A stretch of 64,000 nucleotides of DNA, taken from assembly GCF_900156315.1 (NCBI RefSeq), contig NZ_FTNI01000014.1:124001-188000 (forward strand), in the 5' to 3' direction. The stretch is from Microbispora rosea. Its GTDB lineage: Bacteria > Actinomycetota > Actinomycetes > Streptosporangiales > Streptosporangiaceae. A program made the position numbers and the translations under genes. The notes under the pieces are model-generated. The model saw only the letters and a program-made list of their open reading frames with translations. It did not search any database and was not told the origin of the DNA. Positions 42,906-53,280 of the stretch are shown in pieces; position 1 is the first letter of the stretch, and the number at the start of each line of letters is the position of its first letter.

Positions 42906-43116
42906 CCCGCCAGCCTAGTGCCGCGACCGCCAGGATTTGCCCGGAAGAAGCGGTGTTCGAAGTGGTGCATCGCGAGGCGGAGGAGGAGCTCGCGGCGGAG
43001 CCTGCGAGTGATCTTCGCGGGTGGGCGGCGGCGCGGCGAGGCGCCGCTCCGGGTGACGCCACGGGGGCGAACACCGGCGGGAGGGGCGCCAGGACTGCCG
43101 GGACGCCGCTCTCCGA

Positions 43117-43833
43117 TCAGTTCGCGCGGCGCATGGCTTCGGTTATCCGCTCGGCGGCCGCGACGACGGGGGCGGCGTGCATCCGGCCGGGCGTACGGGT
43201 CAGCCGCTCTATGGGACCGGACACGGAGACCGCGGCGATCACCTTGCCGCCCGCGCCGCGGATGGGCGCGGAGACGCTCGCCACCCCCTGCTCGCGCTCG
43301 CCGACGCTGTGCGCCCAGCCCCTCCTGCGTACGCTCGCGAGCGTGGCGGCGGTGAACTTCGCCCCCCGCAGGCCGCGGTGGAGCCGGTCGGGCTCCTCCC
43401 AGGCGAGCAGTATCTGCGCGGCGGAGCCCGCGGTCATGGGCAGCGCGGAGCCGACCGGCACCGTGTCGCGCAGTCCGCTGGCGCGCTCTGCGGCGGCCAC
43501 GCAGACCCGCTCGTCGCCCTGGCGCCGGTAAAGTTGAGCGCTCTCTCCGGTGAGGTCGCGAAGATGAGTGAGCACCGGGCCGGCGACGGCCAGCAACCGG
43601 TCCTCGCCCGCCGCCGTGGACAGTTCCGACAGGCGGGGCCCGAGGATGAACCGGCCCTGCGTGTCGCGGGAGACGATGCGGTGGTGCTCCAGCGCGACGG
43701 CGAGCCGGTGGGCCGTCGGCCTGGCCAGGCCGGTCGCCTGGACGAGCTGTGCCAGGGAAGCGGGGCCCGCCTCCAGGGCGTTGAGTACGAGAACCGCCTT
43801 GTCGAGTACTCCGACCCCGCTAGAGTTGTCCAT
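43117..43833 (-). CDS. ndgR: IclR-family regulator NdgR
   Basis: A 238-residue protein that closely resembles the Streptomyces NdgR regulator in length and sequence style: MDNSSGVGVLDKAVLVLNAL, ATGLARPTAHRLAVALEHH and PIERLTRTPGRMHA. NdgR controls amino-acid metabolism genes including leuCD. The helix-turn-helix is at about 20-65; the effector domain is the rest. It is divergent from leuC, with two nearly identical operator repeats in the 140-base gap. ATG at 43833 gives the family N terminus and overlaps the first repeat, implying a leaderless or nearly leaderless message. Confidence 0.93.
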   Translation of the reverse strand: MDNSSGVGVLDKAVLVLNALEAGPASLAQLVQATGLARPTAHRLAVALEHHRIVSRDTQGRFILGPRLSELSTAAGEDRLLAVAGPVLTHLRDLTGESAQLYRRQGDERVCVAAAERASGLRDTVPVGSALPMTAGSAAQILLAWEEPDRLHRGLRGAKFTAATLASVRRRGWAHSVGEREQGVASVSAPIRGAGGKVIAAVSVSGPIERLTRTPGRMHAAPVVAAAERITEAMRRAN

Positions 43834-43936
43834 ACCCCGATACTGCCGTCTCGCCATACGAGATGCAAACGCAATGTTGGGCAACAGCAGATACAGTGTC
43901 CATATCCCGATATTTCCGTCTCATCATGAGAGACAC
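43828..43936. promoter_or_regulatory. Twin direct-repeat operator between ndgR and leuC
   Basis: Two copies of about 38 bases begin at 43828 and 43898, both reading GTCCATAYCCCGATAY and then TYKCCGTCTC. Each ends in a dyad: TCTCG CCATA CGAGA at 43849-43863 and TCTCA TCA TGAGA at 43919-43931. The first overlaps the ndgR start codon, and the second is about 40 bases before leuC. Confidence 0.65.
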
Positions 43937-43973
43937 GACCGCGGGGGTCTGAACGCGAGGAGGCGTCACAACC

Positions 43974-45359
<1,386 letters not shown>

Positions 45360-45391
45360 TCCGCCCGCCCCAGTCCCAGGAAGAGATCATC

Positions 45392-45979
45392 ATGGATGCC
45401 TTCACCACTCACACCGGCCGGGCCGTGCCGCTGCGCCGCAGCAACGTGGACACCGACCAGATCATCCCGGCGGTCTGGCTTAAGCAGGTCAGCCGTACGG
45501 GCTTCGAGAAGGGCCTGTTCGCCGCCTGGCGCGAGGACCCGTCCTTCGTGCTGAACGACCCGGTGTACGAGGGCGCGTCGATCCTGGTGTCCGGGCCCGA
45601 CTTCGGCACCGGCTCCTCGCGTGAGCACGCCGTCTGGGCCCTCCAGCAGTACGGCTTCCGCGTCGTGATCGCCTCGCGGTTCGGCGACATCTTCCGCAAC
45701 AACTCCACGAAGATGGGCCTGCTGCCGGTCATCCTGCCCGAGGACGTGGTCGAGCGCCTGCAGGACGCGGCCGAGGCCGACCCGAAGACGGAGATCACCG
45801 TCGACCTGGCGGAGCGCCAGGTGCGGTCGGGCGACCTGGTGGCCTCGTTCGAGATCGACGACTACACCCGCTGGCGGCTGATGGAGGGCCTCGACGACAT
45901 CGGGCTGACCCTGCGTCACGCGGACGCCATCGAGGAGTACGAGAATGGACGGCAGCCATGGCTGCCGACGACTGTCTGA
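45392..45979 (+). CDS. leuD: Isopropylmalate/citraconate isomerase, small subunit
   Basis: The 195-residue swivel-domain partner of LeuC. It carries the substrate-facing loop [15 protein letters not shown] and the conserved [17 protein letters not shown]. It follows leuC by 32 bases, with AGGAAGAG before the ATG. Its 3' end overlaps the next small gene by 22 bases. Confidence 0.97.
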   Translation: MDAFTTHTGRAVPLRRSNVDTDQIIPAVWLKQVSRTGFEKGLFAAWREDPSFVLNDPVYEGASILVSGPDFGTGSSREHAVWALQQYGFRVVIASRFGDIFRNNSTKMGLLPVILPEDVVERLQDAAEADPKTEITVDLAERQVRSGDLVASFEIDDYTRWRLMEGLDDIGLTLRHADAIEEYENGRQPWLPTTV

Positions 45980-46218
45980 ACGATCCTCAGACCCGAGATG
46001 AGCTGCTGGCGCGGCGACTGCGTGATGCGCATCGCCGCGTCAGAGCGTTAGCCTTACCACAGGAGGAGCAGGCCCGCCTGGCGCGACGGCTGCTTGCTAT
46101 CTGTGACGTGGCAAAGCGGGACATAGCCCATGCGGCCGCCCGGCTGGACGCCTTCATCGCCTATCTGGACGGCACATTCGACACGCCGAGCAGGCGAAAC
46201 ATGCCCCCCGGTGATTGA
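45958..46218 (+). CDS. Small helical protein of unknown function
   Basis: An 86-residue, probably all-helical protein ([40 protein letters not shown]). It starts inside the end of leuD, overlapping by 22 bases, so it is translated from the same message. It contains a single cysteine and no signal peptide. Small genes in this position recur in actinomycetes, but I know of no function. Confidence 0.7.
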   Translation: MAADDCLNDPQTRDELLARRLRDAHRRVRALALPQEEQARLARRLLAICDVAKRDIAHAAARLDAFIAYLDGTFDTPSRRNMPPGD

Positions 46219-46271
46219 AGTCCCGCGACCTCGTCCCCTAATTTCAAGCGCGTAAGGGGGAGGAAACCGAA

Positions 46272-46568
46272 ATGAACAAGAAAGAACTCGTCGACGCGAT
46301 CACGGATCGTGTCGGCGACAAGAAGACGGCGACCGAAGCCGTCAACGCCGTCCTCGACGCCATCCAGAGCGCTGTCGCGGGCGGGGACAAGGTCTCGATC
46401 ACCGGATTCGGGGCCTTCGAGATGGTGCACAAGCCGGCCCGCACGGCCCGCAACCCTTCCACCGGGGATCCGATCAAGGTGGAGGAGAGCTGGGCGCCCA
46501 GGTTCCGGCCTGGTGCGGACTTCAAGGAGCAGGTCAACGCGGGTGGGAAGGCTGCCAAGAAGAAGTAG
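46272..46568 (+). CDS. hup: HU-family DNA-binding protein
   Basis: A 98-residue histone-like nucleoid protein. Family marks are MNKKELVDAIT at the N terminus, ITGFGAFEMVHKPARTARNP and the basic beta-arm around GDPIKVEESWAPRFRPG. It bends and compacts DNA as a dimer. The short C-terminal lysine tail distinguishes it from the long-tailed HupS. A GGGGGAGGAAA ribosome site precedes the ATG. A GC hairpin follows the stop. Confidence 0.95.
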   Translation: MNKKELVDAITDRVGDKKTATEAVNAVLDAIQSAVAGGDKVSITGFGAFEMVHKPARTARNPSTGDPIKVEESWAPRFRPGADFKEQVNAGGKAAKKK

Positions 46569-46591
46569 CCGGCCCCATCCCGCACCAGTGG

Positions 46592-46618
46592 ACGGCGCTC
46601 GGAGCCCCCGGGCGCCGT
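46592..46618 (+). terminator. Hairpin after hup
   Basis: ACGGCGCTCGG (46592-46602) pairs with CCGGGCGCCGT (46608-46618), 11 pairs with one wobble. There is no U-run. Confidence 0.6.
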
Positions 46619-46742
46619 TCGTCGTTTCCCGGCCGGTGCCGCAGCCGCACGGGGCCGCGGCTCCCCTGTCTGACCTGGGTAAACGCGTGTAATCTCAGGT
46701 AAGCGAGTCGTAGGGCGCGTATGCGGGGGACCCCTCGATCAC

Positions 46743-48854
46743 GTGCACACGGTCAGTCCGGGGGAACAAGTAGTGCAAGTCGGTCAAGGTCCTGTGACAC
46801 AAGCAGGGCGAAAACGCGCGTCCAACCAGGTGCCGCTGGACGTGTTCGACCAGGCGCCGGTCGCGGTCCTGGTGACCGGCGGGAAAGAGCATCGGCTGCT
46901 CTACGCGAACGACGCCTTCCGGTGGATGTTCGGGGACCGGACGGTACGGGCGCCGGTGCGGGAGACCTTCGGCGACCTCGTGGGGCAGGACACCTTTGCC
47001 GTGTTCGACAAGGTGCTGGCGACGGGGGAGACGGCGCGTCTCGACGACGTCCGCGTGACCGCGGACAGGGGCGACGGACCACACGAGCGTCTCTTCCGGA
47101 TGAGCCTTTCCCGCGTGCCCCTGCAGCATGGTGAGTGGGGACTGCTGGCGGTGGTCCACGAGGTCACGGCGCAGATGGCCGCCACGCGGCGGATGCGCGC
47201 CATGGAGAAGGAGCTGCGCCGCTTCCGGCGCCGCTACCAGAGCATCATGTGGGCGGGCACCCACGGGGTGTGGGTGACCGGCCCGCACGGCGAGTCCAGA
47301 GAAAGCTACGGCTGGCAGCGGCTGACGGGACAGACGCCGGAGGAGAGTCTCGGCCGCGGCTGGATGCGTGCCCTGCACCCCGAGGACCGTGTGCACGCCG
47401 AGGAGTGGTGGGACAAGGCCTCCGAACAGGCGGTCTCGCCCTACGAGGTGACCTACCGCGTCCGCACCCGCGACGGCGCCTACCGGCACATCCGGTTCCG
47501 GTCCGTGCCGGTGCGCGAGAACGGCGCGGTGGTGGAGTGGGTGGGCACCTCCACCGACGTCGAGCAGGAGTGGCAGGAGGAGCGCCGCCGCCGGCTGCTG
47601 GACCGCGCCGCGGCCGCGGCGAGCGACATCACCAACCTGGAGGAGATGTGCCATGCGCTCGCCGACGTGGTCGTGCCCGAGCTCGCCGACACCTGCGACG
47701 TCCACCTGCTTCCCGAGCCGAACGGCGGCCTTCCGCACACGCGCACCATCGTCGCCGAGCGCCTCTGCTGCGCCGTACGTGAGGGATTGCCGAGGCTGCC
47801 GATGCTGCAGGAGCACTACTCCGCCGAGGTGCTGCGGCAAGCGGTAGGGCAGCGCCGCCCCGCCCACATATCCTTTCCCCGCGGACGTCCTCCGTTCCGC
47901 TACCCGGAGGCGGTCAGGACCTGGATCGCCGAGGTCGGGGCGCACAACGCGGTCGTCCTCCCGATCGTCGTCGAAGGCGAGGTCGCGGCCGTGGTCACGG
48001 CCTGCGTCTGCGGGGACCGGCCGCCGATCAGCCCGGCGGACATCGATCTGATCGGGCAGATCCTCGATCACACGCACGACGCCATCGGCAACGCCCTGCG
48101 CTTCCGGCGCACCCAGCGGGTGGCGCTGGCCCTGCAGCACAGCCTGCTGGCCGAGCCGCCCCACGTCCCCGGCCTGGAGCTCGCCGCGCGCTACCAGGCG
48201 AGCCCTACCGCCGCCGAGATCGGCGGCGACTGGTACGACGCGTTCCTGTCGTCCCGCGGCGCCGTCAAGCTGGTGATCGGCGACGTGGCCGGGCACGACC
48301 TGGCCGCCGCCGTAAGCATGAGCCAGGTGCGCAACATGCTGCGGGCGCTCGCCGTCGACCGCGACGAGTTCCCCGGCGACGTCCTGCGGCGGCTGAACAC
48401 CGCCCTGGAGGTCCTGAACGGCGAGAGCACCGCCACCTGCGTCCTGACCCGCCTGGAACGGGACGACGAGGGCCTGTGGCGGCTGGTGTACTCGGTGGCC
48501 GGGCACCCGCCGCCGTTGCTGGTGACCGGCGAGGGGGAGACCCGCTTCCTCCAGGACGCGGGCAACCCCCTTCTCGGTGTCTCCCACGAGCAGCCGTGGA
48601 TCAGCGCCGTCGAACCGTTGCCGCCGGACAGCACGCTGCTGCTCTACACCGACGGCCTCGTCGAGCGGCGGGGAGAGGACCTCGGCGACGGGCTCGAACG
48701 GCTGCGGCGGTGGGCGGAGCCGCTCGCCCGCGAACCCCTGCACCGGTTCTGCGACGAACTGCTCACCCGGATGCCGGTGACGGGCGAGGACGACATCGCG
48801 ATGATCGCGCTGCGGGTGCCGCCTGAAGGGCGCTACGAGGGAGTCGCCTCGTAG
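46743..48854 (+). CDS. PAS-PAS-GAF-PP2C (SpoIIE-like) phosphatase
   Basis: A 703-residue (or 693 from GTG 46773) multidomain serine phosphatase, probably acting on an anti-sigma-factor antagonist. The N-terminal PAS (about 33-150) and second PAS (about 185-300; TPEESLGRGWMRALHPEDR) are followed by a GAF-like region (about 310-465) and a PP2C domain (about 470-700). The PP2C metal residues are in EIGGDWYDAF, GDVAGHDLAAA, LLYTDGLVERR and GEDDIAMI. Such proteins sense stress and feed sigma-factor switches. GTG 46773 has GGGGAA close by and may be the better start. The gene ends 22 bases inside the antisense MFS gene. Confidence 0.9.
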   Translation: MHTVSPGEQVVQVGQGPVTQAGRKRASNQVPLDVFDQAPVAVLVTGGKEHRLLYANDAFRWMFGDRTVRAPVRETFGDLVGQDTFAVFDKVLATGETARLDDVRVTADRGDGPHERLFRMSLSRVPLQHGEWGLLAVVHEVTAQMAATRRMRAMEKELRRFRRRYQSIMWAGTHGVWVTGPHGESRESYGWQRLTGQTPEESLGRGWMRALHPEDRVHAEEWWDKASEQAVSPYEVTYRVRTRDGAYRHIRFRSVPVRENGAVVEWVGTSTDVEQEWQEERRRRLLDRAAAAASDITNLEEMCHALADVVVPELADTCDVHLLPEPNGGLPHTRTIVAERLCCAVREGLPRLPMLQEHYSAEVLRQAVGQRRPAHISFPRGRPPFRYPEAVRTWIAEVGAHNAVVLPIVVEGEVAAVVTACVCGDRPPISPADIDLIGQILDHTHDAIGNALRFRRTQRVALALQHSLLAEPPHVPGLELAARYQASPTAAEIGGDWYDAFLSSRGAVKLVIGDVAGHDLAAAVSMSQVRNMLRALAVDRDEFPGDVLRRLNTALEVLNGESTATCVLTRLERDDEGLWRLVYSVAGHPPPLLVTGEGETRFLQDAGNPLLGVSHEQPWISAVEPLPPDSTLLLYTDGLVERRGEDLGDGLERLRRWAEPLAREPLHRFCDELLTRMPVTGEDDIAMIALRVPPEGRYEGVAS

Positions 48855-50338
48855 CCGGCCTCGTAGCCGGGGACCGCGGATGCGGTGGCCCGGGTCGCCG
48901 GACGCATCGCCAGGACCAGCACGGCCAGCCCGGCGAAGACGACCGCGGCGACCACACCGGTGACATGCAGGCCGGCCGTGAACGCCTCACGCGCGGCATG
49001 CAGCAGGTGCGCGCCCTGGACGGCGGGAAGGTGCCGGCTGGCGGCGACCGCGCCGGCCAGCGAGTCGGACGTGCCGTCCATCCGGCCGCGGTAGACCACC
49101 GCGGCCACCACGCCGAGCAGCGCGAGGCCGAGCGAACCGCCGAAGTAGTTGCCGGTCTCCGACATCGACGCCGCCGAGCCGGCGCGCTCCGGCGGCACGG
49201 ACCCGACGACCAGCCCGGTGCCCAGCGCGAACAGCGGGCCCGTGCCCAGCGCCAGCACGGTGATGCCGAGCACCACCGGTGGCAGGGCGGCCGCGCCGCC
49301 GGCGCCGATCAGCAGCAGGCTGCCGATCGCCGACACCGCCAGCCCGCCGGCGATGGCGGTCGTCCGCTTCACCCGGCGGGCCAGCGCCGGCGCGGCCATG
49401 GTGCCGACCGCCGTGCCCAGGCCCATCGGTGCGAACAACAACGCCGACGTGACCGGCGAGAAGCCCAGCACACCCTGCAGATACTGGGTCACCATCAGGC
49501 CGGTGCCGGCCATGGCGACACCGGCGAAGACCAGCGCGACGAGCACGGCGGTGAAGGGGCGGTTGCGGAGCAGTCGCAGGTCCAGCAGCGGCGCCTCCAG
49601 CCGCAGTTGCCGTCGTACGAACAGGAAGCCGGCGGCCGCGCCGGCGACGAGGGCCGCCGCCGGGACGGCCGGCACGCTCTCGACGGTCAGTTGCTTGATC
49701 CCGTAGACCATCAGGAGCACCGCCACGAGCGACAGCACGACGCCGGGCGGGTCGAGCCGGCCGGCCTGGTCACTGCGGAACTCCGGCAGCAGGACCGGCC
49801 CGGCGAGCAGCAGCAACGCCATCGCCGGCACGGCGACCAGGAACACCGAACCCCACCAGAAGTGCTGGAGCAGGAATCCCGCGAGCACGGGCCCGAGCGC
49901 CCCGCCGGTGAACTGGCAGGTCGCCCAGATCGCGATGGCTCTGCCCCGCTGCCGTTCGTCCCGGAACATGTTGGTGATCAGGGCGAGTGTCGACGGCGCC
50001 AGGGTCGCCCCGGCGACGCCCAGCAGGGCACGCGTGATGATCAGCATCAGTGGATTGACCGCGAAGGCGGCCACGACCGACAGCGCCAGGAACGCCGCTC
50101 CGCCGATCAGCAGCAGCCGCCGGCGTCCGATCCGATCGCCGAGCGTGCCCATCGTGATGACCAGGCCGGCCACCATGAACCCGTAGCTGTCGCTGATCCA
50201 CAGCTGCTCGACGTTGGTGGCCCCCAGCCCGGCGCTCAGCTGTGGCAGCGCGAGGAGCAATGCCGTCGCGTCGATCGCGACGAGCAACGCCGGCAGCGCC
50301 AGGACGACCAGTCCCAGCCAGGCCCGGTTGACTCGCAT
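48833..50338 (-). CDS. MFS drug exporter, 14-helix (DHA2) type
   Basis: A 501-residue transporter with about 14 helices. Motif A is in GTLGDRIGRRRLLL (about residues 63-76), and the DHA2 antiporter pattern is visible around GALGPVLAGF (motif C). It probably expels toxic compounds with protons. The ATG is preceded by GGGAG. It is divergent from the DGPF/ECF sigma genes, with a fully symmetric 76-base promoter region between them. The C-terminal end (VPGYEAGYEATPS) overlaps the phosphatase gene by 22 bases. Confidence 0.92.
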   Translation of the reverse strand: MRVNRAWLGLVVLALPALLVAIDATALLLALPQLSAGLGATNVEQLWISDSYGFMVAGLVITMGTLGDRIGRRRLLLIGGAAFLALSVVAAFAVNPLMLIITRALLGVAGATLAPSTLALITNMFRDERQRGRAIAIWATCQFTGGALGPVLAGFLLQHFWWGSVFLVAVPAMALLLLAGPVLLPEFRSDQAGRLDPPGVVLSLVAVLLMVYGIKQLTVESVPAVPAAALVAGAAAGFLFVRRQLRLEAPLLDLRLLRNRPFTAVLVALVFAGVAMAGTGLMVTQYLQGVLGFSPVTSALLFAPMGLGTAVGTMAAPALARRVKRTTAIAGGLAVSAIGSLLLIGAGGAAALPPVVLGITVLALGTGPLFALGTGLVVGSVPPERAGSAASMSETGNYFGGSLGLALLGVVAAVVYRGRMDGTSDSLAGAVAASRHLPAVQGAHLLHAAREAFTAGLHVTGVVAAVVFAGLAVLVLAMRPATRATASAVPGYEAGYEATPS

Positions 50339-50368
50339 GTCGAAACTCCCTGTTCTCTCGATGTCTCG

Positions 50369-50444
50369 CCGGTTGGTCGGAGCTGCCGGGAGTTTTTTGA
50401 CGCGGGTACGTGTCAAGACGGCGGCGGCGGCTCCGACCAACCGG
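50369..50444. promoter_or_regulatory. Concentric dyad: probable two-way ECF-type promoter
   Basis: Outer arms CCGGTTGGTCGGAGC (50369-50383) and its exact complement (50430-50444), inner TTGAC (50397-50401) and GTCAA (50412-50416); all are centred on the same point. On the plus strand TGTCAA lies 17 bases before CGACC; on the minus strand CGTCAA lies 17 bases before CGACC. Both fit an ECF-sigma -35/-10 pair, one facing each gene. Confidence 0.65.
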
Positions 50445-50487
50445 TGGAAGGGCCCGGAGGGGGTTCGCGAACCACGAGGAGAACGAG

Positions 50488-50859
50488 ATGAAGTTCCTGA
50501 TCAGCATGCACATCAACCCGGCCGTGCTGGACGCGCTGACCGACCAGGAGAAGGCGGCGATCGGCGATGGCCACGGCAGGTTCATCGAGGCGCTGAAGCA
50601 GTCCGGAGAGCTGATCACCACGCTGGCGCTGGTCGACCCGTCGCAGGCCGCGGTGGTGTCCGTGCGCAAAGGCCAGCCGGTGGTCACCGACGGCCCCTTC
50701 CTGGAGGCCAAGGAGTATCTGGGCGGTTTCTACCTGATCGACTGCGAGAGCAAGGAGCGGGCGATCGAGCTGGCGGCGCAGATCCCGGACACCGCGATCG
50801 AGGGTCTCGGCGTCGAGGTGCGGCAGGTCATGTTCGCTGACGGACAATTGGAGGCATGA
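50488..50859 (+). CDS. YCII/DGPF-domain protein
   Basis: A 123-residue protein with the YCII-related fold; TDGPF (about residues 71-75) gives the family its name. DGPF proteins are regularly encoded next to ECF42-type sigma factors and are thought to modulate them or to act in the same stress response; the biochemical role is not established. The ATG is preceded by GAGGAG. The last codons overlap the sigma-factor start (ATGA), so the two are translationally coupled. Confidence 0.93.
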   Translation: MKFLISMHINPAVLDALTDQEKAAIGDGHGRFIEALKQSGELITTLALVDPSQAAVVSVRKGQPVVTDGPFLEAKEYLGGFYLIDCESKERAIELAAQIPDTAIEGLGVEVRQVMFADGQLEA

Positions 50860-52070
50860 CAGCACCGGTCATCGAGGGCCTGCTGCGTGAGCTCACGCCG
50901 CAGGTCCTCGGCGCGCTGGTACGCCGGCACGGCCAGTTCGAGGGGTGTGAGGACGCCGTGCAGGAGGCCGTTCTCGCCGCCGCCGTGCAGTGGCCGGCCG
51001 AGGGAGTGCCGGACAACCCGCGCGGCTGGCTGTCGACCGTGGCGTCCCGGCGGCTCATCGACCAGATGCGCAGCGACCACGCGCGCCGTGAGCGGGAGTC
51101 GGTGACGGCCGCCGTCGAGGTGCTGCCGCAGGACGTGCCGGACACCGACGACACGCTCGTCCTGCTTTTCCTGTGCTGCCATCCCACGCTGACCGCGGCC
51201 TCCCAGGTCGCCCTGACGCTGCGGGCGGTGGGCGGCCTGACCACCGCCGAGATCGCCCGCGCGTTCCTGGTGCCGGAGGCCACGATGGCGGCCAGGATCA
51301 GCCGGGCCAAGCAGCGCATCAAAGCCGCCGGCAGCTCGTTCGGCCTGCCCGACGGCGCGGAGCTCCAGGAGCGGCTCCTGGTCGTCCTGCACGTGCTCTA
51401 CCTGATCTTCAACGAGGGCTACACCGCCTCCTCGGGGAGCGAGCTGCACCGCGCCGACCTCGCGAAGGAGGCGATCCGGCTGACCCGGATGGTGCACGCC
51501 CAGCTGCCCGGCGACGGCGAGGTCACCGGGCTGCTCGCGCTGATGCTGCTGACCCACGCCCGCAGGGAGGCACGTACGACCCCGGCCGGCGATCTGGTGC
51601 CGCTGGACGAGCAGGACCGCACGAAGTGGGACCGCGGGCTGGTCGACGAGGGCGTCGAGCTGATCAAGGCGGCGCTGGCCGGCCCGGCGCTGGGGCCCTA
51701 CCAGCTGCAGGCCGCCATCGCCGCCACGCACGCCGACGCGGCCACCGCCGCGGAGACCGACTGGCCGCAGGTGCACGCCCTTTACCTGATCCTGGAGCGG
51801 ATCGCGCCCAACCCGATGGTCACCCTCAACCGGGCGATCGCGCTCGCCGAGATCGAGGGCCCGGAGGCCGGGCTGGCCCTGCTGTCCACGCTGGACGGTG
51901 ACGAGCGGTTGGCCGGACATCACCGGTTGCTGTCCGTGCGCGCGCATCTGCTGGAGAAGACCGGCGACAGGGCCGGAGCGTACGAGCACTACCGGCGGGC
52001 CGCGAAGGCCACCGCCAGCATGGCCGAGCAGCGCTACCTGGAGTCCCGGGCCAGCCGGGTGAGGGCGTAG
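50856..52070 (+). CDS. ECF42-type RNA polymerase sigma factor with a C-terminal extension
   Basis: A 404-residue extracytoplasmic-function sigma factor. Region 2 (GCEDAVQEAVLAAAVQWPAE, about 31-50) and region 4 (GGLTTAEIARAFLVPEATMAARI, about 125-147) are clear. The long helical C-terminal part (about 170-400) resembles the TPR-like extension of ECF42 members, with NPMVTLNRAIALAEIEGPEA. No anti-sigma gene is adjacent, as is usual for this group. It is coupled to the DGPF gene, and the shared promoter also faces an MFS exporter, suggesting these are its regulon. Confidence 0.94.
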   Translation: MTAPVIEGLLRELTPQVLGALVRRHGQFEGCEDAVQEAVLAAAVQWPAEGVPDNPRGWLSTVASRRLIDQMRSDHARRERESVTAAVEVLPQDVPDTDDTLVLLFLCCHPTLTAASQVALTLRAVGGLTTAEIARAFLVPEATMAARISRAKQRIKAAGSSFGLPDGAELQERLLVVLHVLYLIFNEGYTASSGSELHRADLAKEAIRLTRMVHAQLPGDGEVTGLLALMLLTHARREARTTPAGDLVPLDEQDRTKWDRGLVDEGVELIKAALAGPALGPYQLQAAIAATHADAATAAETDWPQVHALYLILERIAPNPMVTLNRAIALAEIEGPEAGLALLSTLDGDERLAGHHRLLSVRAHLLEKTGDRAGAYEHYRRAAKATASMAEQRYLESRASRVRA

Positions 52071-52086
52071 CCGCCGTCTCGGCCTC

Positions 52087-52269
52087 TCAGGCCCGCAGCA
52101 GGTGCCGGAGGACCAGCAGCACGATTTCCAGCGCCACCTGCAGGCCGATACCGGCGTCGGCGGAACCCACCAGTGCGAGGGCGAGAGGCATCAGGACGGG
52201 GAACAGGACACGGGCCGTCCGGCGCAGGACCTGCGGCAGCGTGAACGGAACGGAAATCGTGATCGTCAT
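52087..52269 (-). CDS. Small membrane protein of 60 residues
   Basis: Two hydrophobic segments are present (VLFPVLMPLALALVG, then IGLQVALEIVLLVL). The start has a strong AGGAGG six bases upstream. The gene ends just 17 bases past the convergent sigma-factor stop. I do not recognise a family. Confidence 0.65.
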   Translation of the reverse strand: MTITISVPFTLPQVLRRTARVLFPVLMPLALALVGSADAGIGLQVALEIVLLVLRHLLRA

Positions 52270-52555
52270 GACGGACCTCCTGTCTCGTGCCGGGCATCCG
52301 GCACGGATCAGAACCCGTCACCTGGCGTGACAGCGGGCGGCGACCGCCTCGACGACGCCGGAGCTTCGCGTCGCGCCGGGGAAGGCGACGGGATGGGATG
52401 GTTGCGGACTACTGCCGGAAGTCATCCCGACCACCTCCTCGTAGTCGTGCGGCGACGCGTCAGAGCCTCTCCAGTAGAACCCCGGCGGCGTGATCGGGTC
52501 AAACCCCGCCCAGGTCAGGAGGACGGAAACGGGAGAGCGGCCTGCGGGCGGCCGG

Positions 52556-53170
52556 TCAGGCGATGACCGGCGCCGTGGGGGAGCCGAAACCGCGCAGCAG
52601 GGCGTCCACGACCCGGGTCGCGAGGGCCTCGGCTTCCCCGCCCTCGGCCACGCCCTCAGCGGCGGCCTCGTGGATGAGGGCGTAGTAGACGCGGCGGGTC
52701 CAGCCGAGATCGGCGTCGGGACGCAGCACGCCCGCCTCGCGGGCCCGGCGGAGCAGCCGCTCGCAGTCGTCGCGGACCTCCTCGTGCACGCGGGCGGCCT
52801 CGGGGTGGGCGCGGTCGCCCGTACGGCTCATGGCGAACCACCAGTTCGTCTTCACCCGCAGGACGTTGGCGGTGACCTGGTAGAGCGCGACGAGGGGCGG
52901 GGTGCTGTCCACGTGTGCCGACGCGACGGCCTCGGCGAACTGGCGGGCGGCCCAGCCGGTGAGCTCCTCCACCAGGGCCTCGCGGGTGGCGAAACGGCGA
53001 TGGACGGTCGTGCGGGCGACTCCGGCCGCCTGGGCGACCTGCTCCATGGTCGCCGCCGGATTGGCGGCGAACACGCGCTCGGCCGCCTCGAGGATCGTCC
53101 GCACGGTCCGCTCGGAGTCGGCCCGGAGCGGACGCTTCCCGAGCTGCGGGGAATGCTGGGCTGCTGGCAC
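52556..53170 (-). CDS. TetR-family transcriptional regulator
   Basis: A 204-residue repressor. The helix-turn-helix (about 22-67) contains ATMEQVAQAAGVARTTVHRR. The C-terminal domain is helical and not assignable to a ligand. It begins with GTG and is divergent from a short-chain dehydrogenase gene. Two dyads lie in the gap, and the dehydrogenase is its likely target. Confidence 0.9.
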   Translation of the reverse strand: MPAAQHSPQLGKRPLRADSERTVRTILEAAERVFAANPAATMEQVAQAAGVARTTVHRRFATREALVEELTGWAARQFAEAVASAHVDSTPPLVALYQVTANVLRVKTNWWFAMSRTGDRAHPEAARVHEEVRDDCERLLRRAREAGVLRPDADLGWTRRVYYALIHEAAAEGVAEGGEAEALATRVVDALLRGFGSPTAPVIA

Positions 53171-53210
53171 CCCTACATGCTACCGGGGGGATTCCGTTGG
53201 CTCATGACTT

Positions 53211-53263
53211 GCAACACTTATGTTGCGAGTAATAGGTTATTCGCATCATCAAAGTCGCGAATA
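53211..53263. promoter_or_regulatory. Operator candidates between TetR and SDR genes
   Basis: GCAACA-CTTA-TGTTGC (53211-53226) is a perfect 16-base dyad. TATTCGC (53238-53244) and GCGAATA (53257-53263) form a second, wider one. Confidence 0.6.
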
Positions 53264-53280
53264 GTGCGGAGGGATCCGGT

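Noticed and set aside
46695-48743. 682-codon minus-strand frame opposite the PP2C phosphatase
   Set aside because: Antisense shadow; phosphatase motifs are intact on the plus strand.
48965-50491. 508-codon plus-strand frame opposite the MFS exporter
   Set aside because: Antisense shadow rich in Arg, Gln and Gly; the minus frame shows the 14-helix transporter pattern.
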